Under the pieces are notes generated by a model that saw only the letters and a list, made by a program, of their open reading frames with translations, did no database searches and was not told the origin of the DNA. Source: Hydrogenophaga intermedia (lineage in GTDB: Bacteria > Pseudomonadota > Gammaproteobacteria > Burkholderiales > Burkholderiaceae_C). Taken from it: 16,273 bases of DNA. The position numbers were made by a program, and so were the translations under genes. Of the stretch, positions 1-7,179 are shown one piece after another (position 1 is the first letter of the stretch; the number at the start of each line of letters is the position of its first letter). The DNA lies in the NCBI GenBank assembly GCA_945869245.1, contig CAMBOY010000037.1, forward strand, positions 1 to 16,273, read 5' to 3'.

Positions 1-2
1 AT

Positions 3-1733
3 GAGCGGTTGATGTCGGGTGAGTTGACGGTGTGCTACGTCTCGCCCGACGGCATCACCGACCTGTTGCCGGTGGCGCTGCTCACCACCGTGCCGCTGTT
101 GCTGGTGGTGGGCTTGGCGGCGATTGCGCCCGCGCGTTTGTTGCAGCGCATGGTGATGCAGCCGATTGGACAAATCACCGATGTGTTGCGCCACAGCCGC
201 TCAATTCTGGACCTGCAACTGGATCGGCCCAAAGCCGACCAGGGCGACGAAATCGAGCAACTGGTGAGCGAGCTCAAGCTGCGCACGGTGCGCTTTATTC
301 AAGAAAAGGGAGTGGCCGAGAAAGCCTTCGACGCCCTCAACGACGGCCTGGCCATCACCGACCCGCAACAGCGGGTGTTGCGCGCCAACGCCGCCCTCAA
401 GCGCTTGTTGCCCCACGGCGACCGCATACAAGAGGGCGACGCGTTGGCCGACTACGTGCCGGCCGCTGCGCTGCAAACCTTTGAGCGCCCGCACGAGTTC
501 GACAACGGCGTTGGCCGCATTTTGGAAGCCAGCGCCTCGCCGATGTACCTGCCCGGCCAAGAACACAGCCATGTGTATGTGTTCCGCGATTTGTCCTTGA
601 AGAAGCAGCTGGAGGCGAGCGAACAGCAGTCCCACAAAATGAATGCGCTGGGCGCTCTGTCCAGTGGCGTGGCGCACGACTTCAATAACCTGCTCATGAC
701 CATCGGCGGCAACGCCGAACTCATCAGCGAACTCGAGCGCTTGTCGCCCGAGGGCAAAGACATGGTGCAGTCGATCCGGGTGGCGGCGCGCCGCGGAGCC
801 GTGCTCACCAGCCAACTGCTGTCGTTTGCGCGCAAGCAACACCTCAAGGCCAAGCAGCTGTGTCCGCGCGAAGTGGTGGCCGAGGTGGTGGAGCTGGCGC
901 GTCGCACCTTGGGCAGCACCCACAGCCTGGAGCTGGAGGTGCTGTCGACCCACGCGGTGCAGACCGACGCGACTTTTTTGGAAACCGCCTTGCTCAACCT
1001 GATGGTCAATGCCCGCGACGCCCAAGCCCACGGCGGGCCGATCCGTGTGCTGGTAGAAGACGTGGTGCAGGCGCGCCGCGACTGGGTGAGCTTTTCGGTC
1101 ATCAACACCGGGCCCACCATTCCCCGCGACGTCTTGCAGCGCATGGGCGAGCCGTTTTTCACCACCAAGGCCAAAGGTCGCGGCACCGGCTTGGGCCTGT
1201 CCATGGTGATGGGTTTTGCCGAGCAGTCGGGCGGGCATGTGACCATGGAGTCGAGCGAAGGCGTCACCCGCATCGCGATTGTGCTGCCGGCGGTGCACAC
1301 CGAGGAGCCCGTCACCCATCCAGCGCCAGCGTTTCGCGCCACCAACCTGCCGGCGCGCGCGCTCAAGGTGCTGCTGGTCGACGACGACGCGGTGGTCTTG
1401 CAGGTGCTCGGCCGCATGTTGCGCACCCTGGGCCACGAGGTGACGCGCGCCTTCACGCCCAACGATGTGCGCGGCCTGATCCAGCAAGGGCAACGTTGGG
1501 ACGTGGTGCTGTGCGACATGGTGCTGGAAGGCGCCCACGGCTTTGATGTGCACGAATTGATTGCACCGATCCTGCCCCAGCCGGTGTTTTTCTTCATCAG
1601 CGGCAATGTGCCACCGGCCTTGGCCGACCGCTTGCCCGAACTGCCGCAGGTGCGGCTGTTGCAAAAGCCGATCGAGCTCGACGCCTTGCAGGCGGTGTTG
1701 GACGAGGCCATCGCTGAAAGCCCTGCCGCATAA
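3..1733 (+). CDS. Hybrid sensor histidine kinase/response regulator, 5' end cut by window edge
   Basis: The frame is open to the left edge, so the N-terminus (probably a periplasmic sensor part) is missing; residues are numbered from the TTG at 9. Order of parts: one membrane helix (about 20-40), a HAMP-like linker (45-100), a PAS-like region (105-195), a dimerisation/phosphoacceptor helix with the H-box around His223 ([10 protein letters not shown]), a HATPase domain with the N-box at Asn334, an F-box (GEPFFTTK) and a G2 box (GRGTGLGLS), then a C-terminal receiver domain with the acidic pocket at 458-460, phosphoacceptor Asp503 and Lys553. It should autophosphorylate and pass phosphate to its own receiver; the signal is unknown. 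The G1 box reads NTGPT where DxGxG is usual, so Asp is replaced by Asn366. The stop is 10 nt before pyrF, which suggests co-transcription. Family assignment is firm; the specific kinase is not recognised. Confidence 0.9.
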   Translation, partial: ERLMSGELTVCYVSPDGITDLLPVALLTTVPLLLVVGLAAIAPARLLQRMVMQPIGQITDVLRHSRSILDLQLDRPKADQGDEIEQLVSELKLRTVRFIQEKGVAEKAFDALNDGLAITDPQQRVLRANAALKRLLPHGDRIQEGDALADYVPAAALQTFERPHEFDNGVGRILEASASPMYLPGQEHSHVYVFRDLSLKKQLEASEQQSHKMNALGALSSGVAHDFNNLLMTIGGNAELISELERLSPEGKDMVQSIRVAARRGAVLTSQLLSFARKQHLKAKQLCPREVVAEVVELARRTLGSTHSLELEVLSTHAVQTDATFLETALLNLMVNARDAQAHGGPIRVLVEDVVQARRDWVSFSVINTGPTIPRDVLQRMGEPFFTTKAKGRGTGLGLSMVMGFAEQSGGHVTMESSEGVTRIAIVLPAVHTEEPVTHPAPAFRATNLPARALKVLLVDDDAVVLQVLGRMLRTLGHEVTRAFTPNDVRGLIQQGQRWDVVLCDMVLEGAHGFDVHELIAPILPQPVFFFISGNVPPALADRLPELPQVRLLQKPIELDALQAVLDEAIAESPAA

Positions 1734-1743
1734 AATTGCCGGC

Positions 1744-2583
1744 ATGACCTTTCTCGACCAGCTTGCCCACGCCCACTCCCACAACCAATCGATGTTGTGT
1801 GTGGGGCTGGACCCGGACCCGGCCCGCTTCCCCGGCGCCATGCGCGGCGACGCCAGCCGCATCTTTGATTTCTGCGCCGCCATCGTCGACGCCACCGCCG
1901 ATCTGGTGATCGCCTTCAAACCCCAAATTGCCTACTTTGCCGCGCACCGCGCCGAAGACCAGCTTGAGCGTTTGATGCGCCACATGCAAGCCGTGGCCCC
2001 CCAGGTGCCGGTGATTCTGGATGCCAAACGCGGCGACATCGGCAGCACCGCCGAGCAATACGCCATCGAGGCGTTTGAGCGTTATGGCGCCGACGCGGTG
2101 ACGCTTTCGCCCTTCATGGGCTGGGACTCGGTGGCACCCTATTTGAAGTACCAAGGCAAAGGCGCGTTTTTGCTCTGCCGCACCTCCAACCCCGGTGGCG
2201 ACGATTTGCAAAACCAACGCTTGGCTACGGTCGATGGCCAACCCCGCATGTATGAGCACATTGCCGCGCTCAGCCAGGGGCCATGGAACACCAACGGCCA
2301 GCTCGGCTTGGTGGTGGGCGCCACCTATCCGGCAGAGATTGAACGGGTGCGCGAACTCGCGCCCACTGTGCCGCTGCTGATTCCCGGTGTGGGCGCACAA
2401 GGCGGTGACGCACTGGCCACGGTGCGCGCGGGGCTGCGTCGCAACGGCGACCACATGACCGGCCCCATCGTGGTGAACTCATCACGGGCCATCCTGTACG
2501 CGTCGTCTGACGACACATTTGCCGCAGCAGCGCGTCGGGAGGCCGAATCTACCCGGAACCTCCTGAACCAAGCCGCCGCGTGA
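1744..2583 (+). CDS. pyrF: Orotidine 5'-phosphate decarboxylase (type 2)
   Basis: This enzyme converts OMP to UMP, the last step of de novo pyrimidine synthesis in the cytoplasm. The 279-residue protein has the OMPdecase catalytic block [10 protein letters not shown] at 93-102 (Asp93, Lys95 and Asp98 are the expected catalytic residues), a phosphate-binding loop [10 protein letters not shown] at 213-222 and NSSRAILYA at 245-253. The length of about 280 and the FKPQIAYF segment at 58-65 fit the longer type 2 PyrF subgroup rather than the roughly 230-residue enterobacterial form. The ATG at 1744 was chosen because the protein begins with the family-typical N-terminus; the frame opens earlier but overlaps the kinase gene. 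No good Shine-Dalgarno sequence precedes it, so translation may be coupled to the upstream kinase gene. Its stop overlaps the GTG start of the next gene (GTGA). Confidence 0.97.
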   Translation: MTFLDQLAHAHSHNQSMLCVGLDPDPARFPGAMRGDASRIFDFCAAIVDATADLVIAFKPQIAYFAAHRAEDQLERLMRHMQAVAPQVPVILDAKRGDIGSTAEQYAIEAFERYGADAVTLSPFMGWDSVAPYLKYQGKGAFLLCRTSNPGGDDLQNQRLATVDGQPRMYEHIAALSQGPWNTNGQLGLVVGATYPAEIERVRELAPTVPLLIPGVGAQGGDALATVRAGLRRNGDHMTGPIVVNSSRAILYASSDDTFAAAARREAESTRNLLNQAAA

Positions 2584-3296
2584 TCACCCTCTACACCGCC
2601 GCCACGCCCAACGGGCACAAAATCTCCATCGCACTCGAAGAGCTGGGCCTGCCCTACCAGCTGCGCGTGCTCGACCTGAGCGCGGGCGAACAAAAGCGCC
2701 CCGAGTTTTTGGCCATCAACCCCAATGGCCGCATCCCGGCCATCGTGGACCACGGCGCAGACGACTTCGCGGTGTTTGAGTCCGGTGCCATCCTAATTTA
2801 CTTGGCAGAGAAGACCGGCCGCCTGATGCCCAGCGACGCCCCTGGCCGCTCGCGCGTGCTGCAGTGGCTGATGTTCCAGATGGGCGGCGTGGGGCCGATG
2901 ATGGGCCAGGCCAATGTGTTCTACCGCTATTTCCCCGAGAAGATTCAGCCCGCCATCGACCGCTATCAGGGCGAGGTGCGGCGCCTGTTCACCGTGCTCG
3001 ACGGCCACTTGCAAGACCACGAGCATGTGGCCGGCGACTATTCCATCGCCGATATCGCCCACTGGGCCTGGGTGCGCACCTACCGCTGGTCGGGCGTGTC
3101 GCTCGACGGCTTGCCGCACCTGCAGCGCTGGAAAGACGCCATCGCCCAACGCCCGGCGGTGCAGCGCGGCATCGCGCAGCCGCCGTCGGCCATCGACTTG
3201 GCCAAAGACCGCGACGAGGCGGCGCAGCGCTTTGCTTTGGAGGCGCGGCGCATGGTGGAAACCGGACAAGCGCACGCTGCGAAAGACGCGCCATGA
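2580..3296 (+). CDS. yfcG: Nu-class glutathione S-transferase / disulfide reductase (YfcG-like)
   Basis: This 238-residue cytosolic protein closely resembles E. coli YfcG over most of its length. It has an N-terminal thioredoxin-like domain (1-80) with the T9-P-N11 signature of Nu-class enzymes, the cis-proline segment [11 protein letters not shown], and the glutathione-binding [15 protein letters not shown] helical C-terminal domain follows, with the N-capping box [11 protein letters not shown]. YfcG binds glutathione without an active-site Cys or Ser and reduces disulfides. No cysteine occurs anywhere in this protein, which fits that chemistry. The GTG start at 2580 gives [12 protein letters not shown], the expected N-terminus, and overlaps the pyrF stop by 4 nt, a sign of translational coupling. 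The C-terminal 25-30 residues run past the usual YfcG end. The specific substrate is unknown. Confidence 0.88.
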   Translation: MITLYTAATPNGHKISIALEELGLPYQLRVLDLSAGEQKRPEFLAINPNGRIPAIVDHGADDFAVFESGAILIYLAEKTGRLMPSDAPGRSRVLQWLMFQMGGVGPMMGQANVFYRYFPEKIQPAIDRYQGEVRRLFTVLDGHLQDHEHVAGDYSIADIAHWAWVRTYRWSGVSLDGLPHLQRWKDAIAQRPAVQRGIAQPPSAIDLAKDRDEAAQRFALEARRMVETGQAHAAKDAP

Positions 3297-3907
3297 AGCT
3301 CTATGTGTCGCCCAAGGCCCCCAACCCGCGCCGGGTGCAGATGTTTGTGGCCGAAAAAGGCCTGCGCATTCCCGAGGTGGCGATCGACCTGAACGCACAA
3401 GAACACCAAAGCGCCGAGTTCAAAGCCAAGAGCCCGCTTGCCAAGGTGCCGGCGCTGGAGTTGGACGATGGTCGGGTGCTGACCGAGACCCGCGCCATTT
3501 GCACCTATCTGGAGGGCTTGCAGCCCGAACCCAATTTGATGGGCCGCACGGCGGAGGAGCGCGCCTTCATTGAAATGGCCGACCGGCGGGTGGAGTGGTA
3601 TTGGTTGCTGCCGGTGGCCGCGTGTGTGCGGCACACCCACCCGGGCCTGGCGGTGTTGGAGCAACCGCAGTTTCCCGACTTTGGCCGTGCGCAGGGCGAG
3701 AAGGCCTTGGCCACGGCGCGCTGGCTCGACGAACAGTTGCAGGCCCAGCCCTGGGTGGCCGGTGAGCGTTTCACCATCGCGGACATCACCGCGTTTTGTG
3801 CGCTGGAGTTTGCGCGGCTCATGCGCTTCAAGCCCTCTGAGGCGGGGTTGATGGCGTTGGCGCGTTGGCGCGATGTGGTGGCGTCTCGGGCTTCTGCTGC
3901 TGTGTGA
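3293..3907 (+). CDS. Glutathione S-transferase family protein
   Basis: This is a second cytosolic GST of 204 residues, not closely related to the one before it. The thioredoxin fold (1-78) carries Ser6 near the usual catalytic position, the cis-proline loop [10 protein letters not shown] (47-56) and the glutathione-contacting [11 protein letters not shown] (64-74). The all-helical domain has the N-capping box FTIADITAF (160-168). The ATG at 3293 overlaps the TGA of the previous gene (ATGA), so the pair is probably translated together. The GST subclass and substrate cannot be told from sequence alone; detoxification of electrophiles or a stress role is the usual expectation. It ends the leftmost operon, and a gene-free repeat block follows. 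The C-terminus is Ala/Val-rich and low in complexity. Confidence 0.87.
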   Translation: MKLYVSPKAPNPRRVQMFVAEKGLRIPEVAIDLNAQEHQSAEFKAKSPLAKVPALELDDGRVLTETRAICTYLEGLQPEPNLMGRTAEERAFIEMADRRVEWYWLLPVAACVRHTHPGLAVLEQPQFPDFGRAQGEKALATARWLDEQLQAQPWVAGERFTIADITAFCALEFARLMRFKPSEAGLMALARWRDVVASRASAAV

Positions 3908-3971
3908 GTGGTTGTGTGTTTGGGGCTCGCTGAGGTGGTGCGCTTAGCGGGTGCGCTCTGAGGTGTGGGCA

Positions 3972-4122
3972 GCGAGGGGGTGGCGGGTGGCCGTTCTCCG
4001 CTCCAGGCTCGCGGATGTGTGCCCGGGCGCACATGCAGTGCTTCATCAACACCTTGGCTGGTGGGCTCCTTCTGTGGCAACCGCGAATCGTCGCTACGCC
4101 CGGCCACCCGCCACCCCCTCGC
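3972..4122 (+). repeat. Palindromic MITE-like element, copy A (151 bp)
   Basis: The element starts and ends with a perfect 22-bp terminal inverted repeat (3972-3993 and 4101-4122; outer bases GCGAGGGGGTGG). Inside are two subterminal blocks, 3999-4016 and 4071-4095, which are themselves roughly inverted copies of each other, so the whole unit can fold into a long hairpin. Both blocks recur perfectly, in reverse orientation, in copy B. There is no open reading frame for a transposase and no clear target-site duplication. It starts 64 nt after the stop of the upstream GST gene. A non-autonomous transposable element or a REP/BIME-type repeat are the two main readings. Confidence 0.75.
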
Positions 4123-4204
4123 CTACGGCATTGTTGGCGCTCCACCAGTGGGCGAGTGTCTGTGGTGTTCCCTCATTCTTTCTGTGCACGCCCAGACGCC
4201 ACTC

Positions 4205-4357
4205 ACAGGGGGATGGGGTTGCGCGATGGCGCAGCGACGATTCGCGGTTGCCACAGAGCAGGCGCGCCAACCCTGGCATTGATGCGGCAGCGGCGGCGCG
4301 CCTAGGCACCGATCCGCGAGCCTGGAGCGAAGCCAGCGCGCGGCACCATCCCCCTGT
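4205..4357 (-). repeat. Palindromic MITE-like element, copy B (153 bp), inverted relative to copy A
   Basis: It is bounded by a perfect 12-bp terminal inverted repeat, ACAGGGGGATGG at 4205-4216 and its complement at 4346-4357. Blocks 4233-4257 (25 bp) and 4312-4329 (18 bp) are exact reverse complements of 4071-4095 and 3999-4016 in copy A. The 97-nt core (4233-4329) aligns without gaps to the complement of copy A's core (3999-4095), with 74 of 97 positions identical by hand count. The outer ends differ from copy A yet still pair with each other. It lies 20 nt past the stop of the CYTH gene, so CYTH transcripts would run straight into it. Confidence 0.75.
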
Positions 4358-4377
4358 CGCGAGGTAGCAGCCGGAAA

Positions 4378-5010
4378 TCAAGCGCCATCCAAAAGAGACC
4401 GTTCCCACAAAGCCATCCCCCGCTGCGCCTTGCTCACATCGCTGGGCAACAAGCCCAATAGCCCAGCAGGACTGTCCCGCAGCAAAGCCGCCAGCGACAA
4501 CAAGGCGGACTCGGGGCCGGACAGCAACTCCAGCTCCAGCTCCAACAGCGGTTCGCTCCAGGCCGTGCCCGGCACCGACACCGTGCCCTCATCCAGCGCC
4601 ACCTCCACCTGCGCGCCCGCGTGGCTCAGTACCCAACGCCGGCGCACAAAGTCGGTGCAAAACAGTGGTCGCAAAGTCGGGCGCAACACCATCAGCTCAG
4701 CCGCCAGCTCGGCGTCGTCCACCAGCGCCGCCAAGTCCAGCGCGCCGGGCGTGGTCGGTCCCTCCCATTCGCGCCGGCGCGACACACCGCCCGCGCTGCT
4801 GCCGGCGGTCTTCACCGTCAGCAGCCAGGTGTCACCCGCGAGCCGCTCCCGCACCGCCATGCGCCGCTTTTTCAGGGCCAGATCGGGTGTGTCGAAATAG
4901 GTGTTCAGCAGCCGCTCGGCCGGCGCGGCCGTGGCCAGCAGCGGATGCGCCAGCAACAGCGGCAGGTCGACGGCTTGGAGTTGTAGCTTGAGTTCGGTTT
5001 CGGTGGCCAT
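4378..5010 (-). CDS. CYTH-domain protein, probable inorganic triphosphatase
   Basis: This 210-residue protein is a stand-alone CYTH (CyaB/thiamine-triphosphatase) tunnel fold. It begins with the diagnostic ExExK motif (E4, E6, K8), followed by YFDTPDLAL (38-46), basic residues at K48-R50, R54 and R56, K67 in LLTVKT, R78-R80, and the acidic strands EVALDEG (136-142) and LELELELL (156-163) that would bind metal. CYTH enzymes hydrolyse triphosphates such as PPPi using Mg2+ or Mn2+. E. coli YgiF adds a C-terminal CHAD domain, which is absent here. The start is the ATG at 5010 because the ExExK motif must sit at the N-terminus; the long upstream extension of the frame lies over the divergent nuclease gene and is not credible. 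No clear Shine-Dalgarno sequence precedes the ATG. Substrate is inferred from the family. Confidence 0.87.
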   Translation of the reverse strand: MATETELKLQLQAVDLPLLLAHPLLATAAPAERLLNTYFDTPDLALKKRRMAVRERLAGDTWLLTVKTAGSSAGGVSRRREWEGPTTPGALDLAALVDDAELAAELMVLRPTLRPLFCTDFVRRRWVLSHAGAQVEVALDEGTVSVPGTAWSEPLLELELELLSGPESALLSLAALLRDSPAGLLGLLPSDVSKAQRGMALWERSLLDGA

Positions 5011-5050
5011 GGCGCGATTGTCGTGGCACGGCCGCGTACCACCGGACCGA

Positions 5051-5106
5051 CATAATTTGCTGCGGTGCAACCAAGAACGTCTTGGGCCGGTGTGTATCAA
5101 GGGAGG
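5051..5106 (+). promoter_or_regulatory. Leader of the Mrr-like gene: possible -10, palindrome, Shine-Dalgarno
   Basis: CATAAT at 5051-5056 resembles a -10 box, but no convincing -35 stands 16-18 nt upstream. A palindrome CCAAGA-ACG-TCTTGG (5071-5085) lies just downstream and could be a repressor site or a small hairpin. GGGAGG at 5101-5106 lies 6 nt before the ATG at 5113 and decides that start over the GTG at 5065. Confidence 0.4.
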
Positions 5107-5112
5107 GCCGAG

Positions 5113-5982
5113 ATGGCCAGACACAAGAAGGGCGATTCGGGCCTGGACGCGTGGGCAAACGTGGTGGCGCGTTTCCCGTGGTGGGTAGGGGTGTTGCTGG
5201 CTGTTGCCAGCTATGCGCTGTTGCGACAAATCGCCGAGGCCGAGCCAGAACCCGCCACTGAGTTGGGCCAGCTCAGCCAGCTGGTGAGCCGACAGTTTGT
5301 GGTGGGCTTGGCCTATGTGGGGCAGTACCTCGTTCCGTTGGTGTGCCTGATCGGCGCCCTCATGTCTTGGGTCCAGCGCCGCCGCGCGCAGCAACTGGTC
5401 CACGACGCCACCCAGCGCAGCGATGGCATGGCACAGATGCACTGGCGCGACTTTGAGGTGTTGGTGGGCGAGCACTTTCGGCGCCAGGGCATGGCCGTCA
5501 CCGAAACTGGCGGCGGTGGGCCAGATGGCGGTGTGGATGTGATCGTGCGGCGCGGCACCGACCGCTACCTGGTGCAGTGCAAACACTGGCGCGCACGCCG
5601 TGTGGGCGTGGAGCCGGTGCGCGAGCTGTATGGCCTGATCGCCGCGCAACGCCTCGCGGGTGGCTATGTCGTCACCTCGGGCGACTTCACCGAACAAGCG
5701 CGCGCGTTTGCCAGCGGTCGAGAAATCGAGCTCCTCAACGGGCATACGCTGCAACGCGGCCTGCGCGCCAACGCAACAGACCCAGCCTTTGCCAGCACCC
5801 AGCCGATGGCCTTGGTGCCAGAGGCTGAGGCCCGTGTTGCACCCCCAGCCTGTCCCGTGTGTGGCGCGGCCATGGTGCACCGCCAGGCGCGCACCGGCGC
5901 CAACGCAGGCCAGGCGTTTTGGGGCTGCAGCCAGTTCGCGACAACGCGCTGCCGGGGCACAAGGCCCACCAGTGGCGCGTAA
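5113..5982 (+). CDS. Membrane-anchored Mrr-type restriction endonuclease with C-terminal zinc ribbon
   Basis: The 289-residue protein has two predicted membrane helices (about 23-38 and 64-85), then an Mrr-type catalytic domain (110-212). Its PD-(D/E)xK core is visible as GGVDVIV (Asp142) and LVQCKHW (Gln155, Lys157), with an upstream acidic helix containing Glu116 and Glu120. At the C-terminus is a topoisomerase-type zinc ribbon with CPVC (247, 250), Cys272 in FWGC and Cys280 in CRGT. The Mrr fold cleaves DNA, often modified DNA in type IV systems; the zinc ribbon would help bind nucleic acid. No methylase gene is adjacent, so a classical restriction-modification pair is unlikely. The ATG at 5113 is preceded by GGGAGG at a good distance. 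It sits next to a toxin-antitoxin pair, which suggests a small defence or accessory patch. The cellular role is inferred. Confidence 0.85.
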   Translation: MARHKKGDSGLDAWANVVARFPWWVGVLLAVASYALLRQIAEAEPEPATELGQLSQLVSRQFVVGLAYVGQYLVPLVCLIGALMSWVQRRRAQQLVHDATQRSDGMAQMHWRDFEVLVGEHFRRQGMAVTETGGGGPDGGVDVIVRRGTDRYLVQCKHWRARRVGVEPVRELYGLIAAQRLAGGYVVTSGDFTEQARAFASGREIELLNGHTLQRGLRANATDPAFASTQPMALVPEAEARVAPPACPVCGAAMVHRQARTGANAGQAFWGCSQFATTRCRGTRPTSGA

Positions 5983-6054
5983 GTCATGTTTGGTCCAGTC
6001 GTCAACGCTCAGCGCATGTTGTGGGCTTGCCAGGTGCTCACCCTTGCAGTAAGC

Positions 6055-6064
6055 TGATTAATCA
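6055..6064. promoter_or_regulatory. 10-bp palindrome TGATTAATCA upstream of toxin-antitoxin operon
   Basis: This perfect AT-rich palindrome lies just upstream of the second inverted repeat and the predicted promoter of the antitoxin gene. It could be a second operator for the Xre-like antitoxin or a site for another regulator. Function is inferred from position only. Confidence 0.4.
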
Positions 6065-6065
6065 A

Positions 6066-6086
6066 TTGAAACTTGTTTTGTTTCAA
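6066..6086. promoter_or_regulatory. Candidate antitoxin operator, TTGAAAC-N7-GTTTCAA
   Basis: Two perfect 7-bp half-sites (6066-6072 and 6080-6086) flank a 7-nt T-rich centre. The right half overlaps the predicted -35 box (6078-6083), a usual arrangement for autorepression by an antitoxin with a helix-turn-helix. The sequence is clearly more AT-rich than the flanking genes. Confidence 0.55.
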
Positions 6087-6106
6087 AAGAGAAGTGTTTC
6101 TATGAT
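6078..6106 (+). promoter_or_regulatory. Sigma-70-like promoter of the antitoxin-toxin operon
   Basis: TTGTTT (6078-6083) and TATGAT (6101-6106) stand 17 nt apart; the -10 differs from consensus at one base. Transcription would start near 6112-6114, only a few nucleotides before the ATG at 6116, which has no Shine-Dalgarno sequence. The mRNA would therefore be almost leaderless. Confidence 0.55.
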
Positions 6107-6115
6107 CTGACAGAT

Positions 6116-6703
6116 ATGAAAACCTCAGCAACAGCCAAGCCCCAGACACGCCAGCGCGCTGCTGTGACCGAGCCTGAAGCGGCTTATGTTGTCGAGGCCA
6201 GGTCACAACGGTCGCGGTCGCGTGCACTCTCGATAGAGATCAATGGCAGCGCCTTGCGGTATGAGCCGCCAAAGGCCAACGTGTTTGCGAGAGTCGTTCA
6301 CGGTGCCTCCCCCTTGCAGTTGCTGGAAACCGAGCGCACGGGGGTAGACGCTGTGTTCTTGAGTGATATGGCCCAGCGCATGGATGTCTCTTATTCCTAC
6401 TTGGCAGAAACACTGGGCATCTCCAAAGCCACGGCTGCGCGCAAACTGGCGAACAAGGACAAGATCGACGGCGCAGCCGCGATTGCGCTGGCGCGTTTGC
6501 TGGCCATCGCGCAAGACATGGTCGATGACAGCACATCGCCAGACGCCAAAGGTTTCGACACGGCCAAATGGCTGGGGCAGTGGATTGAGCGTCCACAGGC
6601 CTCGCTCGGAGGGCGCAAGCCCGCTGAGCTGCTCGACACGCCCACCGGCGTGTCGATGGTGATCAAGCTGCTGGGGGCCATCCGCAGCGGGGCTTATCAG
6701 TGA
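6116..6703 (+). CDS. Xre/MbcA/ParS-type antitoxin (DUF2384) with long N-terminal extension
   Basis: This is the antitoxin partner of the RES toxin that follows. In this family the C-terminal DUF2384 segment covers the toxin active site, and a helix-turn-helix binds the operon promoter. In these 195 residues the helix-turn-helix region is at about 82-135 (LAETLGISKATAARKLANKD) and the DUF2384-like segment at about 145-195 (AKWLGQWIERP, TPTGVSMVIKLLGAIRSGAY). The first 75 residues are an extra, basic, probably flexible part rich in Arg and Ser. The ATG at 6116 is used because no other good start precedes the domains, though it lacks a ribosome site and lies very near the predicted transcription start. 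The stop overlaps the toxin's GTG start (GTGA). An operator-like inverted repeat upstream suggests autoregulation. Confidence 0.86.
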   Translation: MKTSATAKPQTRQRAAVTEPEAAYVVEARSQRSRSRALSIEINGSALRYEPPKANVFARVVHGASPLQLLETERTGVDAVFLSDMAQRMDVSYSYLAETLGISKATAARKLANKDKIDGAAAIALARLLAIAQDMVDDSTSPDAKGFDTAKWLGQWIERPQASLGGRKPAELLDTPTGVSMVIKLLGAIRSGAYQ

Positions 6704-7173
6704 GGTTGTGGCGCATCGCCGCCGAAACACGCCGCTACCCCGCCACCGATCTGAGCGGCAAGGGCGCGGCGATCAACCCGGGGCGCTGGAACCACGAGTC
6801 CGAGGCGGTGGTGTACTGCGCGCTCACACGCGCCCTTGCGGTGTTGGAAACAGCGGCCCACATCGACGACGCAGGTCTGCCTTTGGATCGCTACGTGGTT
6901 GCGATCGATGTGCCGCCCGCGGTCTGGCGCTCGCGCACCACCCTGTCGGTCGATGAGCTGCCAGCCCAGTGGGACGCTATTCCTGCCGGCTTGGCCAGCG
7001 CCAACGTCGGCTCCCGGTGGCTGGCTCAGCGCAAGTCGGCCATTCTGGTGCTGCCGTCGGTCATCGTGCCAGAGGAACAAGTCGCGCTGATCCATCCCGC
7101 GCACCCGCAGGCGGCGGCCATTACGGCCACCGCCGTTCGGCGGTTTGAGTACAACCGCCTGTTTCGGCGCTGA
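6700..7173 (+). CDS. RES-domain toxin (NAD+-degrading type)
   Basis: The 157-residue protein is a full-length RES domain, named for conserved Arg, Glu and Ser. Arg29 in NPGRWN, Tyr39 in VVYC and Glu50 in LAVLE match the order and, as I recall it, the spacing of the catalytic residues reported for the Pseudomonas putida Res toxin (R31, Y41, E52). Ser105 in NVGSRWL is the likely conserved Ser. The C-terminal RRFEYNRLF is typical. Characterised members (Res, MbcT) destroy NAD+ and stop growth unless bound by the antitoxin. The GTG start overlaps the antitoxin stop, so the two proteins should be made in step. The gene ends 6 nt before the convergent uvrA stop. The active-site residues look intact, so the toxin is probably functional. 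Confidence 0.9.
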   Translation: MRLWRIAAETRRYPATDLSGKGAAINPGRWNHESEAVVYCALTRALAVLETAAHIDDAGLPLDRYVVAIDVPPAVWRSRTTLSVDELPAQWDAIPAGLASANVGSRWLAQRKSAILVLPSVIVPEEQVALIHPAHPQAAAITATAVRRFEYNRLFRR

Positions 7174-7179
7174 GGCCGA

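Larger units (their letters stand above)
3908..4377. other. Gene-free block between convergent genes, filled by paired palindromic elements
   Basis: These 470 nt hold no credible gene. The GST gene points in from the left and the CYTH gene from the right. Two palindromic elements of about 150 bp (3972-4122 and 4205-4357) occupy most of it in opposite orientation, separated by 82 nt. Short open frames cross the block on both strands, and frames on the two strands share the peptide CGNRESSLR. That is a by-product of the inverted copies rather than coding evidence. No intrinsic terminator with a U-run was seen; the long hairpins may serve both transcripts. Confidence 0.8.

Noticed and set aside
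201..1919. Long minus-strand open frame antisense to the kinase and pyrF
   Set aside because: It is His/Gln/Arg-rich with no recognisable domain; high GC removes stop codons in the opposite strand of a real gene.
3951..4408. Several short open frames in the repeat block, sharing CGNRESSLR on both strands
   Set aside because: The shared peptide arises because the two DNA elements are inverted copies; there are no ribosome sites and no conserved protein features.
5011..5880. Upstream extension of the CYTH reading frame to 500 residues
   Set aside because: The extension is antisense to the Mrr-like gene, and the diagnostic ExExK motif starts right after the ATG at 5010.
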